A stretch of DNA of 64,000 nucleotides from Cervus elaphus (GCF_910594005.1 NC_057823.1:95962015-96026014); one strand, 5' to 3'; counted from the stretch's first letter, positions 23,661 through 37,293 are shown. Made by a program: numbers and translations. Notes: generated by a model not told the origin, from the letters alone.

Positions 23661-24954
23661 ACTCAGTCCATCACGGGCCGCCTTTGCTTCGGATCATCTT
23701 GTATACCATCAGGTGAAGAAGACTGTGTTTTTTTCACAGGGACAGATTATTAAAGGCTACATTCCTGCCTGTGGATGCTCAAATGAGCATATGTAGTTAA
23801 ATTCAAGATTTTTTTATTTTTATTTTTTTGAGACCTAGGAATCCAGGGTGGTCTACAACCCCATGTCCCTTCCTGCCCTCCTTTGGAGTGATTCAGACCT
23901 TCTGTACTTACTTTCCTTACTTTATGTGTTTACTCCTTGTACTTTTCCCAACAGTGTACTGAGACTGGCATGCTTGAAGATGCAAGATGTCTGAAGAGTT
24001 TGGGGATTTTTTTTATCTTTGAAGGCAGTGTTACTCTTCTTAAACTTTTTGGTCTAGGACCCCTTTTATACTCTAAAAAATCATTGTGGACCCCTAAGAG
24101 CTTTTGTTGATGTGGATTAAGTCTCTCAATACTCACTGTGTTAGAGATTAACACTGAAAGATTTTTTAAAAAATATTAATGTATTTCATAATGACAATGA
24201 AAAGCTTTTACATATTAACATAAGCAACATTTTTAATTTTCCAAAACAGAAATATTAGTGAGAGGCATTATTTTGCATTGTTGCAAATTTTTTTTAATGT
24301 CGGGCATAATAGAATACAATGGTATTTTTAGATTGGCTTCTGTGTTCAGTGTGTTATATAAAGTGTCATATAAGCTAGGGAAATCTCTACTGTACACTCA
24401 TCAGAGAATGAGTATGAAAATGGAAATAACATTTTATTATGAAAATAGTTTTGCCGCTGAAGACCTGCTGAGAGGGTATCAGAAATTCCCAGCTGTACCC
24501 GTACCACATCTTGAGAACTGTTACTCTACATGTGAAACCTGTCTTTTATAGAGACTGGAGAGGAATACCTTAGGAACCCACAGAAGGTAGAAAGTGGAGC
24601 TATTGGAATTGGGCGGTGAGTTTCTTAAGATAGCTCCAGGTCACAGGAGAAGGAAATGGCCTAGCCAGGCATATCCGACAAACCACACATCAAGATGCCT
24701 TTGTTACCTGAGTATTCTACAGTCATTTATTTCATCTCTGGATGGTTGTAAGCTCGGAAGACACAGAATTATTTAAAATTCTTAAATTAGCTTTAAAAAT
24801 AATCATTGATTTTTAAAATCTTTTTTGTGTGTATACCTGAAGGGTTTTCTTCTTTATTGTTAAAAAATAAAAACGACTTTTTTGTTATTTTTTTACGGTT
24901 GCCAAACTTTGATGTTCTACTTGCAGCAGTCATTTTACATATATTAGTTCCTAT

Positions 24955-26060
24955 CAGACCTATTTATTGAAGTATAGTTGATTTACAGTATTGTATGCAG
25001 CAAAGTGATTTACGTTATACATGTATAGATCAGTTCAGTTCAGTCGCTCAGTTGTGTCTGACTATTTGCGACCCCATGGACTGCAGCACACCAGGCCTCC
25101 CTGTCCATCACCAACTCCCGGAGTTTACTCAAACTCATGTCCATCGAGTTGGGGATGCCATCCAACCGTCTCATTCTCTGTCATCCCCTTCTCCTCCTGC
25201 CCTCAATCTTTCCCAACATCAGGGTCTTTCTCAATGAGTCAGTTCTTCGCATCAGGTGGCCAAAGTATTGGAGTTTCAGCATCAGTCCTTCCAATGAATA
25301 TTCAGGACTGATTTCCTTTAGGATGGACTGGTTGGATCTCCTTGCAGTCCAAGGGACTCTCAAGAGTCTTCTCCAACACCACAGTTCAACAGCATCAATT
25401 GTTCAGAGCTCAGCTTTCTTTATAGTCCAACTCTCACATCCATACATGACCACTGGAAAAACCATAGCTTTGACTAGAAGGACCTTTGTTGGCAAAGTAA
25501 TGTCTCTGCTTTTTAATATGCTGTCTAGGTTGGTCATAACTTTTCCTCCAAGGAGCAGGCGTCTTTTAATATGTATACATACATACACATATATACACAT
25601 TTCTGATCATTTTCTATCATAGTTTATTATAAGACACCGCGTGTCATTCCCTGTGCCGTACGGTAATTCCTGTAGTTTATCTGTATTATGTAGTCGTGTG
25701 CGTCTCTTAATCCCATACACCTAATTTATCCCTCTCCCCGCCGCCCTCTTCCTTTTCAGTAACTGTAAATTCATCTCCTATGTCTGTGGGTCTGTTTCCA
25801 GTTTGTAAATAGATTCATTTGTATTATTTTTTAGATTCCACATGTAAGTGATGTGTAATACTTGTCTTTCTCTGTCTGACTTACTTCACTCAGGATGATG
25901 TTCTTCAGATCCACTCATGTTGCTGCAAATGGCAGTATTTCATTCTTTTTTATGACTAAGTAATATATATGTGTGTATGTATGTGTGTGTGTATATGTGT
26001 GTGTGTCCACCACATCTTCTTAAACTAGTTGTCTGTTGATGGGCACTCAGGTTTTTAACA
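24955..26060 (-). repeat. antisense L1 3' end, interrupted by BovB
   Basis: The left end 'tatttattgaagtatagttg' and the right part 'gtctgtgggtctgtttccag' and 'ttacttcactcaggatgatg' are classic L1 3' sequence read in reverse. A BovB fragment splits it at about 25028-25570. A TG/TATG microsatellite lies at about 25965-26005. Confidence 0.75.
25028..25570 (-). repeat. antisense BovB LINE fragment
   Basis: The minus strand reads the BovB tail and ORF2 C-terminal region ('VPWTARRSNQSILKEIS' and 'VMTNLDSILKSRDITLP' are readable). A 7-bp repeat 'atgtata' at 25021-25027 and 25571-25577 may be the target-site duplication. It inserted into the antisense L1. Confidence 0.88.
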
Positions 26061-26379
26061 AGCTGTCTCTTTCCCAAAACCTTCTGCCTCCAACATACAA
26101 TAATGTGGGTATATCATTTATCTTCTCAGTCCTTTGATGAATTCTTAGACTTATTTTAATTTTGGTGAATTAAAGGCCTGTAAGTTTGTAAGTTCAATTA
26201 TTTTTTTCCTACTTGTTCTGATCTATTCCATGTTAGAAAAGCTTTTGTTCCCTGCCTGTCCTGCCAGAAAATGATCTAGACCTTTAAGAGAGCTAGAATC
26301 CACACTCTTTTTCCCTCTGGGTTCTTTGGGGCTGTGAATGACTAGGATTGATCTACTTAAACTGTCTTGCCCTTCAAAA

Positions 26380-27100
26380 AATATCTGCACCCTTATCTTC
26401 ATAGCAGTATTATTTATAATTGTGAAGACGTGAAAACAACCTAAATGTTCTTCTGTGGATGAATGGATAAAGAAGTTGTGGAGTGTGTGTGTGTTCACAT
26501 GTATGTATGTATATATGTATATAATATATGTACCTATATGTATGTGTGTATACACGCACACAATGGAATATTATTCAGCCATAAAAAGAGGACATCCTAC
26601 AATTTGCAACAACACGAATAGACCTAGAGGCTAAGAAGTCAGAGAAAGACATATTTTGTATGATCACACTTATATATGGAATCTTAAAAAAAAAAAAAAA
26701 AAACCCTGTACACAAACTCACATCAAACTCAAAGAGATCAGATTTGTGGCTATCAGAGGTGGGAGTTTCGGGGAGGGGAAGTTGAAGAAAGTGGACAAAA
26801 GATACAAACTTCCACTTATAAGGTAAATAAGTGCTGTGGATGTAATGTGCAACGTGATGACTATAGTTAAGACTGCTATATGATATTTGGAAAGTTGTTG
26901 AGAGAGTAGATCCTACGAGTTCTCATCACGAGGAGAAATTTTTTTCTTTTTTTTAAATTGTATCTACATGAGATGATGGATGTTAACTAAACCTGTCGTG
27001 GTAATCATTTCACAATATATGTAAATCAAAACATCATACTGTACACCTTAAATTTATACAGTGATGTATGCCAATTATTTCTTAATAAAACCCACGGGTG
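26380..27100 (+). repeat. L1 3' end (sense) with TG/TA microsatellite
   Basis: 'gtattatttataattgtgaa', 'caatggaatattattcagcc' and 'gatcacacttatatatggaa' are L1 ORF2 end and 3'UTR sequence. A TG/TA tract lies at about 26484-26565 and an A-run at 26686-26702. It ends near 'cttaataaaaccc'. Confidence 0.75.
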
Positions 27101-27529
27101 GAGGGGGGACTGTCTTCTCTTGCCTTACTCCACAAATAAGACATATGGTGAACTGTGATGAGATGTAAACATGTATCATGTTAAGTTAAGCATGTACATG
27201 TGAAGTTAAGCCAACTGAACTAGTGTTCTGTAAAAGATCCCTCACCCACTCATTCAAAGTACGTTGAAATACTTACTAACATTATAGAGAATTTAGTCCA
27301 TCACTGTGTTGGTATTTATAGTGTCAAGAATATTTTTAAACAGAAGACCTTCATGATTCCTTTGGGTAAGTGGACAAGAAATAATTGTGGAACAAAGGCT
27401 TAGAGTGTGGCATGGGAGTGTGCAGTAATTGTTCAAGTGAATAGCCTCTCAGATTGGTCTTTGTATAATTAAAATACTGTAGTGGTGCATATTCCTGATA
27501 CTTGCTGTTATATTTTTTAAATTTAGAGT

Positions 27530-28332
27530 CAAAGCCAAACAAAATACTCCCCTCCTTCCTAGGCAACCACTGATCTATCTTCTCTCACTATAGATTTACA
27601 TTTTCTAGAATTTTATATAAATGGAACTATACAGATTTTACATAAATGAAACCATGCACTGTTGTTTTAGCCTGGGTACTTTCACTCAGCATAATTATTT
27701 TGAGACTCATCCAAGTAATATCAGTTGTTCCCTTTTATTTATTTATTTTTGCCTTTTTGGCCTATTTTTATTCATTTTTTATTCCATTTTATGGATTATA
27801 TTATAACTTGTTTATCCATTCAGGTCTTAATGGACATTTGTTTCCAGTTCGGGGTTAGTGTAAGTCTCCCTTGATTTCTGAAGCACAAGTCTTTATGTAG
27901 ACATTTGTTGTTTCTCTCGGGTAAATATTTAGGATTTGATTGGTTGGGTCTTCTGGTTGCTGTACATTTCAGCTTTTTAAGAAGCTGCAAACTATTTTCC
28001 AAACAGGTTTTACCACTTCACATTTCCATCAGCAGTGTATGATAATGCTTATTTTTCACATCCTTGCCAAAATTTAGTGTGACTAACCTTTTTAAATTTA
28101 GCCAATCCGATCAGTATGTAATGGTATATCTGTGGTTTTAATTGGCCTTCCCTGGTGACTACTGATGGCGTGTAGTTGAGCATGTTTGCATGTTTTGTTT
28201 TGTTTTTGGACATTAGTTCATCTTCTTTTGTGAAGTGACTGTTCAGATCTTTTGCCCACTATTTTGAATTGTAAGAGTTCTTACGTATTTTGGATACTAA
28301 TCTATGCAAAGATATAGATATATTTGTGTAAT
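27530..28332 (-). repeat. antisense L1 fragment
   Basis: Reverse L1 ORF2 sequence of the same kind as at 340-1260 ('aggtcttaatggacatttgt', 'tttccatcagcagtgtatga', 'gtaagagttcttacgtattt'). The BovB fragment inserted at its right edge. Confidence 0.75.
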
Positions 28333-28343
28333 ATACGTAACAT

Positions 28344-29184
28344 CAGTTCAGTTCAGTTCAGTCACTCAGTCGCGTCCGACTCTTTGCGACCCCATGAATC
28401 GCAGCACGCCAGGCCTCCCTGTCCGTCACAAACTCTTGGAGTTTACTCACACTCATGCCCATCAAGTCAGTGATGCCATCCAGCCATCTCATCTTCTGTC
28501 GTCCTCTTCTCCTCCTGCCCCCAATCCCTCCCAGCATCAGGGTCTTTTCCAACGAGTCAACTCTTCGCATCAGGTGGCCAAAGTATTGGAGCTTCAGCAT
28601 CAGTCCTTCCAATGAACACCCAGGACTGATCTCTTTTAGAATGGACTGGTTGGATCTCCTTGCAGTCCAAGGGACTCTCAAGAGTCTTCTCCAACACCAC
28701 AGTTCAAAAGCATCAATTTTTGGGCACTCAGCTTTCTTCACAGTCCAACTCTCACATCCATATATGACCACTGGCAAAACCATAGCCTTGACCAGACAGA
28801 CCTTTGTTGGCAAAGTAATGTCTCTGCTTTTTAATATGCTCTCTAGGTTGATCATAACTTTCCTTCCAAGGAGTAAGCGTCTTTTAATTTCATGGCTGCA
28901 GTCACCATCTGCAGTGATTTTGGAGCCCCCAAAAATAAAGTCTGACACTGTTTCCACTGTCTCCCCATCTATTTCCCATGAAGTGATGGGACCAGATGCC
29001 ACAATCTTAGTTTTCTGAATGTTGAGCTTTAAGGCAACTTTTTCACTCTCCTCTTTCACTTTCATCAAGAGGCTTTTTAGTTCCTCTTCACTTTCTGCCA
29101 TAAGGGTGGTGTCCTCTGCATATCTGAGGTTATTGATATTTCTCCCGGTAGTCTTGATTCCAGCTTGTACTTCTTCCAGCCCAC
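28344..29184 (-). pseudogene. antisense BovB LINE fragment with 247-codon open frame
   Basis: On the minus strand an uninterrupted 247-codon frame (29101 down to 28358) covers the end of the BovB reverse transcriptase ORF2, starting just after the YADD region with 'MAESEEELKSLLMKV' and ending at the natural C-terminus 'AAIHGVAKSRTRLSD'. The upstream 2 kb including the catalytic palm is missing, so it cannot work. The open frame suggests it is among the younger BovB copies here. An imperfect flanking repeat (28333-28343 and 29185-29195, 9 of 11 identical) is the probable target-site duplication. Confidence 0.92.
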
Positions 29185-30889
29185 ATATGTATCATATATA
29201 TTGCACAAACATATATAATAGTTCCATGTATATAAAAACACTAAAGACTATCATTTTCTGGTCTTCATTGTTAAGAAATCCATTGTATTTGAATTTTTGT
29301 TACTCTGTGTGTAATATGTAACTTTTTATTTTCCAGCTAGTTTCAGCTTTTCCTTCACTTGGTTCTAGCAGTTTATTTCTTCGCTTGGTTTTCTTTGGAT
29401 TAAATAATTTTTGATGTTCATTGAACTTCTTGAATCTGTAAATTTATGTCTTTCACCATATTTACAAAGTTTTGGGCTGTGGTTTCTTTGGATAATTATT
29501 TTGCCTGGGTTTTTTTTTTCCCCCCTGTAATTCTGGGACTCCAATTACATGTGTGTTAGTTCTTTTGTGCCTTTGAGGCACTCCTCACTTTTTTTCTCAG
29601 TTCTTCTCTCTGTTTCAGATTGAATGATTTCTGTTTACCTTTAAGAAATGTTTACTGTCTGATATGAGAATCATAATTAATATTGACCTTCAGCTGAACT
29701 TTTAATCTCCTAAAAAATAGCTGGAGTAAACAGCTGCAGTGAAACTTGGTTCAATGAACAAAACTAAAATATAAGTTTAAAAAAAATCCTATGGAGTATG
29801 ATTTCTTGTAAACTCTGTTGTTAATTGAAATGTGTTTTTGAGCAAATTGGCCAAATGATGAGGTATGCGGGTATCATTTCCTATAAAGGCACTTCTATCA
29901 TCCAGGACATTGAGTTCTATTTCCCATCAAGCTTCAGTGCAGTCATTTTCCCCCCAGGATGACCATATGTTGCATCTGGTCTTTGTAAAAGGACGAGAAA
30001 GTAGCAAAATGTATTAGAAATATTTGCATCAAAAATTAAAAAAAAATTTTTAGTAACGTTTCATCACTTAGCCAGAAAATGTGTGCGTTAGTAATTATAG
30101 ATTCTCTCATCCCTAGTTATCATGTTTTACTGTACCAGGATTCAACTAGTACTACAGGGGAAAAAAGAAATAGCAGATATATTTTTTTCAAGAAATCAAC
30201 TACAATTATGACACAAGAAATTTCTCTAAAAATGTAATTTTTCAGTCATATCTGATCTCTGTTTTGTCTGAGATCAGGATGGAACCATGTGGCTCAGTCT
30301 TAAACTGTTAGCTTGTCCCTTTCTTTCAGTGACTTTTATATTCCTCTTTGGGCTTAAAGTATTGAGAATTCATTTTCTTGTAAAATGTAAAAACTCATTT
30401 TTAAGAAACGTGTTCTCATTGTGCTTTTTAAAGGGAGAAAAGGATATCTAGATTAGAATAATAACTTGTAGCATCTTGTAGACTTTTTATTTTAGTTGAT
30501 GAGTGCTTGGACAATGTTAGGATGTTCTATTACCTAAAAAGGACTCATTTAAAAAAAAAAAAACGTACCACAGTGCAAGAACAAATGACTTCTCAGAGGT
30601 TGCTTAACCATTTCCTCTAAGTCTGAGAAAGTGGTTGTTTTCAAAATTACCCAGCTGAATTTGGGTAGAACTAAACTTAGCTGAGCAGTTCTGTGGGTTA
30701 AACTCACTTTTTGTTTCACTTCCATCTTCCTGTAGAGAAGTTAAAGTTTAAAAATTAAAAAAAAAAAAAAAAAAAAACCTTTTTGGTTCCAGTCATTTTT
30801 ACTAGCCAGCTGACTGGACAAAAGTTCATTATTTTCTCTGTAAAACATAATAGGTTTAAAGGGTCTCTAAAAAAGCATCACTTCACGGT

Positions 30890-31515
30890 AAATAGAAGAG
30901 GACAAAGTGAAAACAGTGTCAGACTTTATTTTCCTGGCCTCCAAAAGCACTGCTGACAGTGACTGCGACCATGAAATTAAAAGATGCTTGCTCCTTGGAA
31001 GAAAAGCTATGACAAACCTAGACAGCATATTAAAACACAGAGATATCACTTTGCTGACCAAAGTCTGTATAATCAAAGCTATGGTTTTTCCAGTAGTCAT
31101 GTCCAGATGTGAGAGTTGGACCATAAAGAAGTCTGAGAGGCAAAGAATTGATGCTTTTGAAATGTGGTGTTGGAGAAGACTCTTGAGATTCCCTTGGGCA
31201 GCAAGGAGATCCAACCAGTCCATCCTAGAGGAAATCAACCCTGAATATTCACTGGAAGGACTGATGCTGAGGCTGAAGCTCCAATACTTTGGCCACCTTG
31301 TGCAAAGAGCCGACTTATCGGAAAACACCCTGATGCTGGGAAAGGTTGAAGGCAAAAGGAGCAGAGGACGGCAGAGGATGAGATGGTTGGGGAGCATCGC
31401 TGACTCACTGGACATGCATTTGCACAAACTAGGGAGATGGTGAAGGACAGGGACGCCTGGCGTGCTGCAGGCCAGGGGGTCGCAAAGACTCAGACACGAC
31501 TTAGCGACTGAACAA
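30890..31515 (+). repeat. BovB LINE fragment (sense)
   Basis: A 178-codon open stretch (30907-31443) encodes the BovB ORF2 C-terminal part ('LLLGRKAMTNLDSILK', 'SNQSILEEINPEYSLEG'). It ends in the BovB tail 'cgacttagcgactgaacaac'. It is 5' truncated and in opposite orientation to the copy 1.7 kb upstream. Confidence 0.9.
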
Positions 31516-31914
31516 CATAAAAGCTTCTACTTTTCTAAAATCGCGATCAATACAGTTATAGTAAAATGATCGTACACTGTATTGTATTTAGATAACTTCA
31601 TAACCAGAATGATCAGGGGAAGGAGGGAGTCCACCTTACTGCCTGTGACGGAATAGTAACACAGTGAATATAGTTGGACAAGATCAAGCAGTGTTAGAAT
31701 ATCTACTAAGTAACGGCTCAGAGAACTGTGGGAACCGCGGCACGAGTGTCTGACACGTTGTGGTCATTGGATTCATCTCTGAGGCCATCCTGAACCTCAG
31801 GTCTTCAGCTCTGATCTAGAGGTGACTCTGTGATCAGAGGCTGTGAAGATACGGGGCCTGTTCATGCACAGAGGGCTGGTTTAAGTGATGCCTCATGGTG
31901 CTCAAGGGTTTAGC

Positions 31915-32270
31915 TACTGCAGTGGAGAAAAATGTGAGTTTGAAACTCGCTTGTGCCACTTCCTAGCACGTTCTTTCACCTCCCGGCCTCTTCTTCATCC
32001 GTAGAATGTTGTGGGGATTAAATTAAATGAGATGGCACCTGTAGAATGTTGGTTACTTAGTACAGAAAACTACTAATTATTGAGCCCGTGCTGTGTGCGA
32101 GGCTCTGTTCTAAATATTTACATGTATCTCATTTACTTCTCACAAGGAGATAGATCACTGTTATTATCTCCATTTCACAGTTGAGAAAACTGAGCTTGGA
32201 AAGACAAAGCTCAAGGTTACACAGGAAGTGACAAGGTGTCTGGTTCCAGCACATTCTTAACTTCTCAGCT
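31915..32270 (+). repeat. MIR-type ancient SINE remnants
   Basis: Two adjacent MIR-like blocks: 'cttgtgccacttcctagcac' to 'cttcatccgtagaatgttg', and 'gtgctgtgtgcgaggctctg' through 'tctccatttcacagttgaga' to 'ggttacacaggaagtgac'. The second follows the MIR/MIRb core closely. Confidence 0.6.
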
Positions 32271-32749
32271 GTTTCCAGCCCGTTATGAGCATGTGCTCAA
32301 CCCCTCAGTGAATGTTGACTTTTATCACCACCATTAACTGGTGGAGGTGTTACAATGGTGGGTGGTGGTCGTGAACTTGGTTTTACTTTTTTCAGTATCT
32401 CTCCTGGGCTTGCTCTGGGACACCTGTGAGGCAGAGCATCCTCACATCCACTGATGAAGGAGCAAGACCCTCCCTCAAGTCAACTGCATCCAGGTCCTTG
32501 GTCTTTGGAAGAAAAGCCCACAGCTGCACACAGGATTTTTGTATAAAGAATGTAAATGTTCCATTCTCTCCCTGTGTGTCTGAGTTGAAATCGAAAATAC
32601 CCAAGAGACCCTGCATGTGTTCCCATTTCAAAGGTGTCAGAGAATCAAAGAACTAGTATGTACAGTATAATCCTTTGCTTTAGGAGGATAAATTAGTCTG
32701 TAAGAAGAGTACATTCCAAACATTAATGGTATACTGTGTGGATGATGGG

Positions 32750-33200
32750 TAAGTTAGTCATCTATTGCTACATAATAAATCATAGAACTTAATGGCTTAA
32801 AACGGCAACTGTGTACCTTATGGCTTTGTAGGTCAGCAGTTTGTTCTGGGCTCAGCTGGATGTTTCTTCCACCGTTCTTGCCCGAGGTCACTTGTAGCAG
32901 CTGTCATCTGGTAGCTTGATTGGGAGGGAGCTGGAAGATTTAGGATGGCTTCGCTCCCGTATCTGGCAGTGAGTGCTGTCTGTTTGCTGGGCTTTTTTTT
33001 TTTTTTTTTTTCCATTTGGTTCCTTGTCCACAAGTAGGCTAGCTCAGATTTCTTCTCACGGGGCTCTCCAGGTCAACAGAAGAGAAATGGTGAATGCTGT
33101 AATACCTCTTAAAACCTAGGATTGGAAATTTTATAGTGTTGCTTCTGCTGCATTCCATTGCTTAAAACAAGTTACAAGGCCATTGTGGATTGGAGATAAA
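32750..33200. repeat. ancient interspersed repeat, family not named
   Basis: 'catctattgctacataataa', 'cttaatggcttaaaacggca' and the later 'tgctgcattccattgcttaa' recur in many mammalian genomes as parts of an old interspersed repeat. I recognise the pattern but cannot name the family with certainty. A T-run lies at about 32992-33011. Confidence 0.45.
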
Positions 33201-33236
33201 GTCTCCAATTCATAATAGGAGGTCCCATGAGAGATT

Positions 33237-33522
33237 TGGAGAAGGCAATGGCACCCCACTCCAGTACTCTTGCCTGGAAAATCCCATGGACGGAGGAGCC
33301 TGGTATGCTGCAGACCATGGGGTCACTAAGAGTCAGAAATGACTGAGCGACTTCAATTTCACTTTTCACTTTCATGCATTGGAGAAGGAAATGACAATCC
33401 ACTCCAGTATTCTTGTATTCTTGCCTGGAGAATCCCAGGGACAGGGGAGCCTGGTGGGCTGCCGCCTATGGGGTCGCACAGAGTCGGACACGACTGAAGC
33501 GACTTAGCAGCAGCAGCAGCAG
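33237..33522 (+). repeat. BOV-A2 dimeric SINE with CAG tail and 11-bp target-site duplication
   Basis: Two BovA units, each beginning with a 'ggagaaggcaatggcacccc' / 'ggagaaggaaatgacaatcc' block, are joined head to tail. The element ends in 'gcgacttagcagcagcagc', a short CAG repeat. A perfect duplication 'catgagagatt' flanks it at 33226-33236 and 33523-33533. Confidence 0.92.
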
Positions 33523-35094
33523 CATGAGAGATTAATAGCAAATTTTATCCTGCTATCCGGGTTTCTTGATTTCACTGTCTAGGGCCATTTCTAAGACACC
33601 GTTGATAACTTTCATTAATTTATCACTGTTAGATCTTGACAGGTTAAAACATGATCTGTACATGTTGGGAGGCTTTTCCTGTTTTTTTTTTTTTAACATA
33701 TAAAACATAGACAATATAAATATAAAAACATCCAACATACCTTTAATTCCACCTTCCAGAAATAACCACTAATATTTTTATTTACAATGTATCCAGCAAG
33801 ATGACTATTTGTTCAAGTTCTATAACCTGCCTCTTAATACTGTATTTTGAACAGGTTTTCGTGTATAAACTAGATTTAAATAACTTTTATGTATGCATGA
33901 TATTTTATTGAATGTGAATATACCTATCCCTTGGTGTTACGTATGTAAGTTGTTTTCTTTTTTTTTTTTTTTTTAGTTGTTTTCTTTTTCTTGCTATGTG
34001 AACAAGACTGCTATAAACACTATACATGTGTGTCTGTGCAGTTACTCTTAGGAGAAACTCCTCTTGTGGAGTTATTTGTTCAAAGAACGTATTTTAGGCT
34101 TTTGACATGTATTGATGAGACATGATTTTTAAAATTACCTGGTTCAAAAAAAAATAAAATAAAATTACCTGGTTCATTAGTAAGTAGTAGCTTTGCAGAG
34201 CTAGGTTCTTAAGCGTTACAGTAAAATTGTTCTTTAGACATTCACAAGTAAATGCATACATTATGGTTTGTGTTTGGGGAAATGTTTGTGCTCTTGACTG
34301 CCAAGATGAATTCTTAGGTGTGAGCCTTAGACTTGTGCCAATTGCCTTTAACATGATCTCAAACATAGTGAATACTCTTTAAAACCTTGTTAAAAATGGA
34401 AACTATAAAGAAAACTTTTCATTCCTTTAGCATTTCACGTCAAAGTGTGTAAACTTAGTTGCTAATAATGTCTTACTGGCCAAAGATTTTATTTTGCCTC
34501 TGGGACCCACTGATTAGAGTTCTACTTCTGTCTTCTTCCATATCTCTGTGCTACCCATGGTGCATCTGACATTTCCAGGTTCTTTTTTTGTTTTTCCAAA
34601 TGGTTAACACTTTGCAGCCTGGGTATAAACATTTTTCTAGGACACACCCCTCCCCCAGTCTTTTTTGTTTTTCCTGCTAATATTTAATTTGGTAGCAGTG
34701 TTATTTGGGAGTCACCTTTGTGGGGTCTTCCTGATGCATAACACAGTTTTCATAGAAATAATTTTTGAAATTTTTTTCATTTAATGCTTTATTATTCCAT
34801 AACCATAATTATAATGTTAACTAGCATAAACTGATTTGTGAACAGACACTAATTCTTGGTAAGAATGCAGCTGCTTTGGTGGGGGCATACGTGCTTGAAC
34901 TTGTAGACAGTAGCCCTCTAGTTGGAGACAGTGAGCAATGGCCTTAGAAAATGTTGCAGAGAGAACAGAGAATGTTGCTTAATTTGGAGTTTTGCTAAGT
35001 GGGCATAGGTTAAAAGAACATCCACCTTGTTTGTTGAGGTAGAAACTGCCCTTTATTTCCTGAAGGAAATGACTCCTCCCTGATTTTATAATTC

Positions 35095-35282
35095 TTCTTC
35101 TTTTTTTAAAAAATATTTTTTTATTTGGCTGTGTTGCGTCTTAATTGTGACACACATCTTCCGATGTAGTGTGCGGGCTTAGTTGCCCTGTGGCATGTGG
35201 GATCTTGCCCAGCCAGGGATCGAACCTGCATCCCCTACATCAAAAGGCAAATTCTTAACCACTGGACCACCAGGGAAGTCCT
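35095..35282 (-). repeat. antisense CHR/SINE2-type tRNA-derived SINE
   Basis: Reverse reading gives the cetartiodactyl CHR-type SINE: 'gggacttccctggtggtcca'-like head (seen as 'ccactggaccaccagggaag'), B box reverse 'cagggatcgaacctgcatcc' and an A-rich 3' end ('ttttttttatttggctgtg' reversed). This is a different SINE family from Bov-tA. Confidence 0.75.
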
Positions 35283-36284
35283 AGTTCTTGTTTTACAATT
35301 CCTCTGTTAAACTACAGGTGTTTATTTGTTCCTCTTGTTGATCCTTTGCATTAAATTCTCTGTCTGAAGCATTTCATGGTGGGATTCTTTATGTACTGTG
35401 TCTCTGTTCCGTACTGTCCTTCATCATTGGCATTCTCTGGCAGAATGTCTCCTTTTCCTCTTAAATGTTCTCCTTGATAGATATTGAAAATAATGTGCTT
35501 CATAGTTGCAGTGAAACTAGCAAGTAGTTCCTCTTCTTTGCTCCCTTCCCTCTAGCACTGAAATGTTGATTTTTGCTCACTGGACCACTCAACTGCGCAG
35601 AAAATAGCAGCTGTGATTAGCCTCAGTAGATACAATGCAGTGTAGAATGTGAAAATGGTAGAAAATTTATTAACTGAATGTTTTAGTTTATAAAGTAAAA
35701 TCATTGTCTGCGTTATATGCTGCCTTTTAGGTTATTTCAGCCAGAAAATGTTGGGCAGTATATAAGTTTAAATTGCCTTCTTACAAATTTTAACAGTCAT
35801 TGGATATCTTGAGTTTTATTGTGTAAGTGCAATTATAGCAAATGAGTGTGGCCTTTAGCTACACTTAATCCCTACGGATATTTTAGGAAGAGTTGTAGTG
35901 TCTTTACAATCAAGGCAGCTATTTGACAAATGTTTTAGGAGCTAGATGACTTAAAGTGTAAAGTTTATGTATTAAAATCTCTGAGAATCAGTTATAGTCA
36001 TCTAAAGTTATCCTGTTCCACACTGGCTGAAGTCTGCCATGGACATTGCTGTTGCTGAGCCTAAATGACATCAAGAGGTCAGCATGAGGTTTCTAGACTC
36101 TTCTTATTTTATGAATTTATTTACTGATATATACTGTAATGACATTTAAGCATCATATTTTATGATAAAAGATGTGAGACAGGAAATTATATTGGTGGAT
36201 CTTAGAAATACTCATGTGCTTGACTGAAAGGTGGAAGATACATTTATTTGCTTATGACTTTGAAATTCCTACGCTAGTTAGGTA

Positions 36285-36415
36285 ATATTGTTGTTGTTCA
36301 GTCGCTAAGTTGTGTCTGACTCTTTGCGACCCCTTGGACTGTAGCCTGTCAGGCTCCTCTGTCCATGAGATTTCCCAGGCAAAAATACTGGGTTGCCATT
36401 TCCTTCTCCAAGGTA
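36285..36415 (-). repeat. truncated antisense Bov-tA/BovA SINE
   Basis: Reverse 3' half only: 'gttcagtcgctaagttgtgt' to 'gggttgccatttccttctcc'. Possible imperfect duplication 'ggtaatat' / 'ggtagtat' on the two sides. Confidence 0.82.
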
Positions 36416-36509
36416 GTATCTTAGCAATAGCAATTTAATGTAGCATTAAATAATTTGCAAAGTGTTGTTGACCCACTTACCTTATTTGACCCCTATGATA
36501 AAGCAGACA

Positions 36510-36600
36510 GAGCAGTTATTATTCCCATTTTAACAGTGAGGAAACTGAGTTTCCAACACACATCAAGTGGTGGAGCCAGAATTAGAACCTCCAATTTCTC
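36510..36600. repeat. MIR-like remnant
   Basis: 'attattcccattttaacagt' followed by 'gaggaaactgagtttccaac' and 'gtggagccagaattagaacc' matches the central and right part of MIR elements. Confidence 0.5.
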
Positions 36601-37293
36601 TTCACTATACTTTATGCCTCCTAAACCACAATTGATTTAAATTATATGGTGGCTTTGAGGAAATGTAGTCTGAAGAATCAGTGTCCAGTAAAAATGAATT
36701 GCAATGACCCAGAGCTAATAATCACTGAAATAGTACTAAACCCAGCCCCAGAGCAGGTGTTAGAAGGACTTTCTTAACCTCATAGCTAGCATATTAACCT
36801 TGTTTTATTCCAAGCTTCAGCAAACCTGGGTTCAGCTCCCAAAGATTTTATGAGTGAAAATGGATGTAATTTTCTTTAATTAATACTTCATTTTAACGTG
36901 TTGGGTATTGCTACTTTAATTTCAAGTTTATTGCAGGCTTCTGCCTTGGTTGGCAGCAGGCACACCGAGGTGAATGAGAAAAGAGCCCCTCCCTGGAGCG
37001 ATTATCTAAGTGTGAAGCAAAATTTTAAATTATAGTTTACTGACGCAGAATTTCTCTTCTCTAGGGGATAAACCAGGCCTTGAAAGTTTTCTAAACCGTC
37101 TCTTTCTCAACCTCTAATCCTTTGATAGGCAAAAAGTTGCCAGGATTAAAATGCATTTTAGAAAGTATATGTAACAGGTGTTGGAACGCATCCTAAATGT
37201 GAGAGCTAGATAAGCATGTGTGCACAATGCGTGTGCACAAGTAGGGTGCACAGCTCCCACCTTCCAGGTCTGAGGGCTTCCAGCAGTGTGTAG

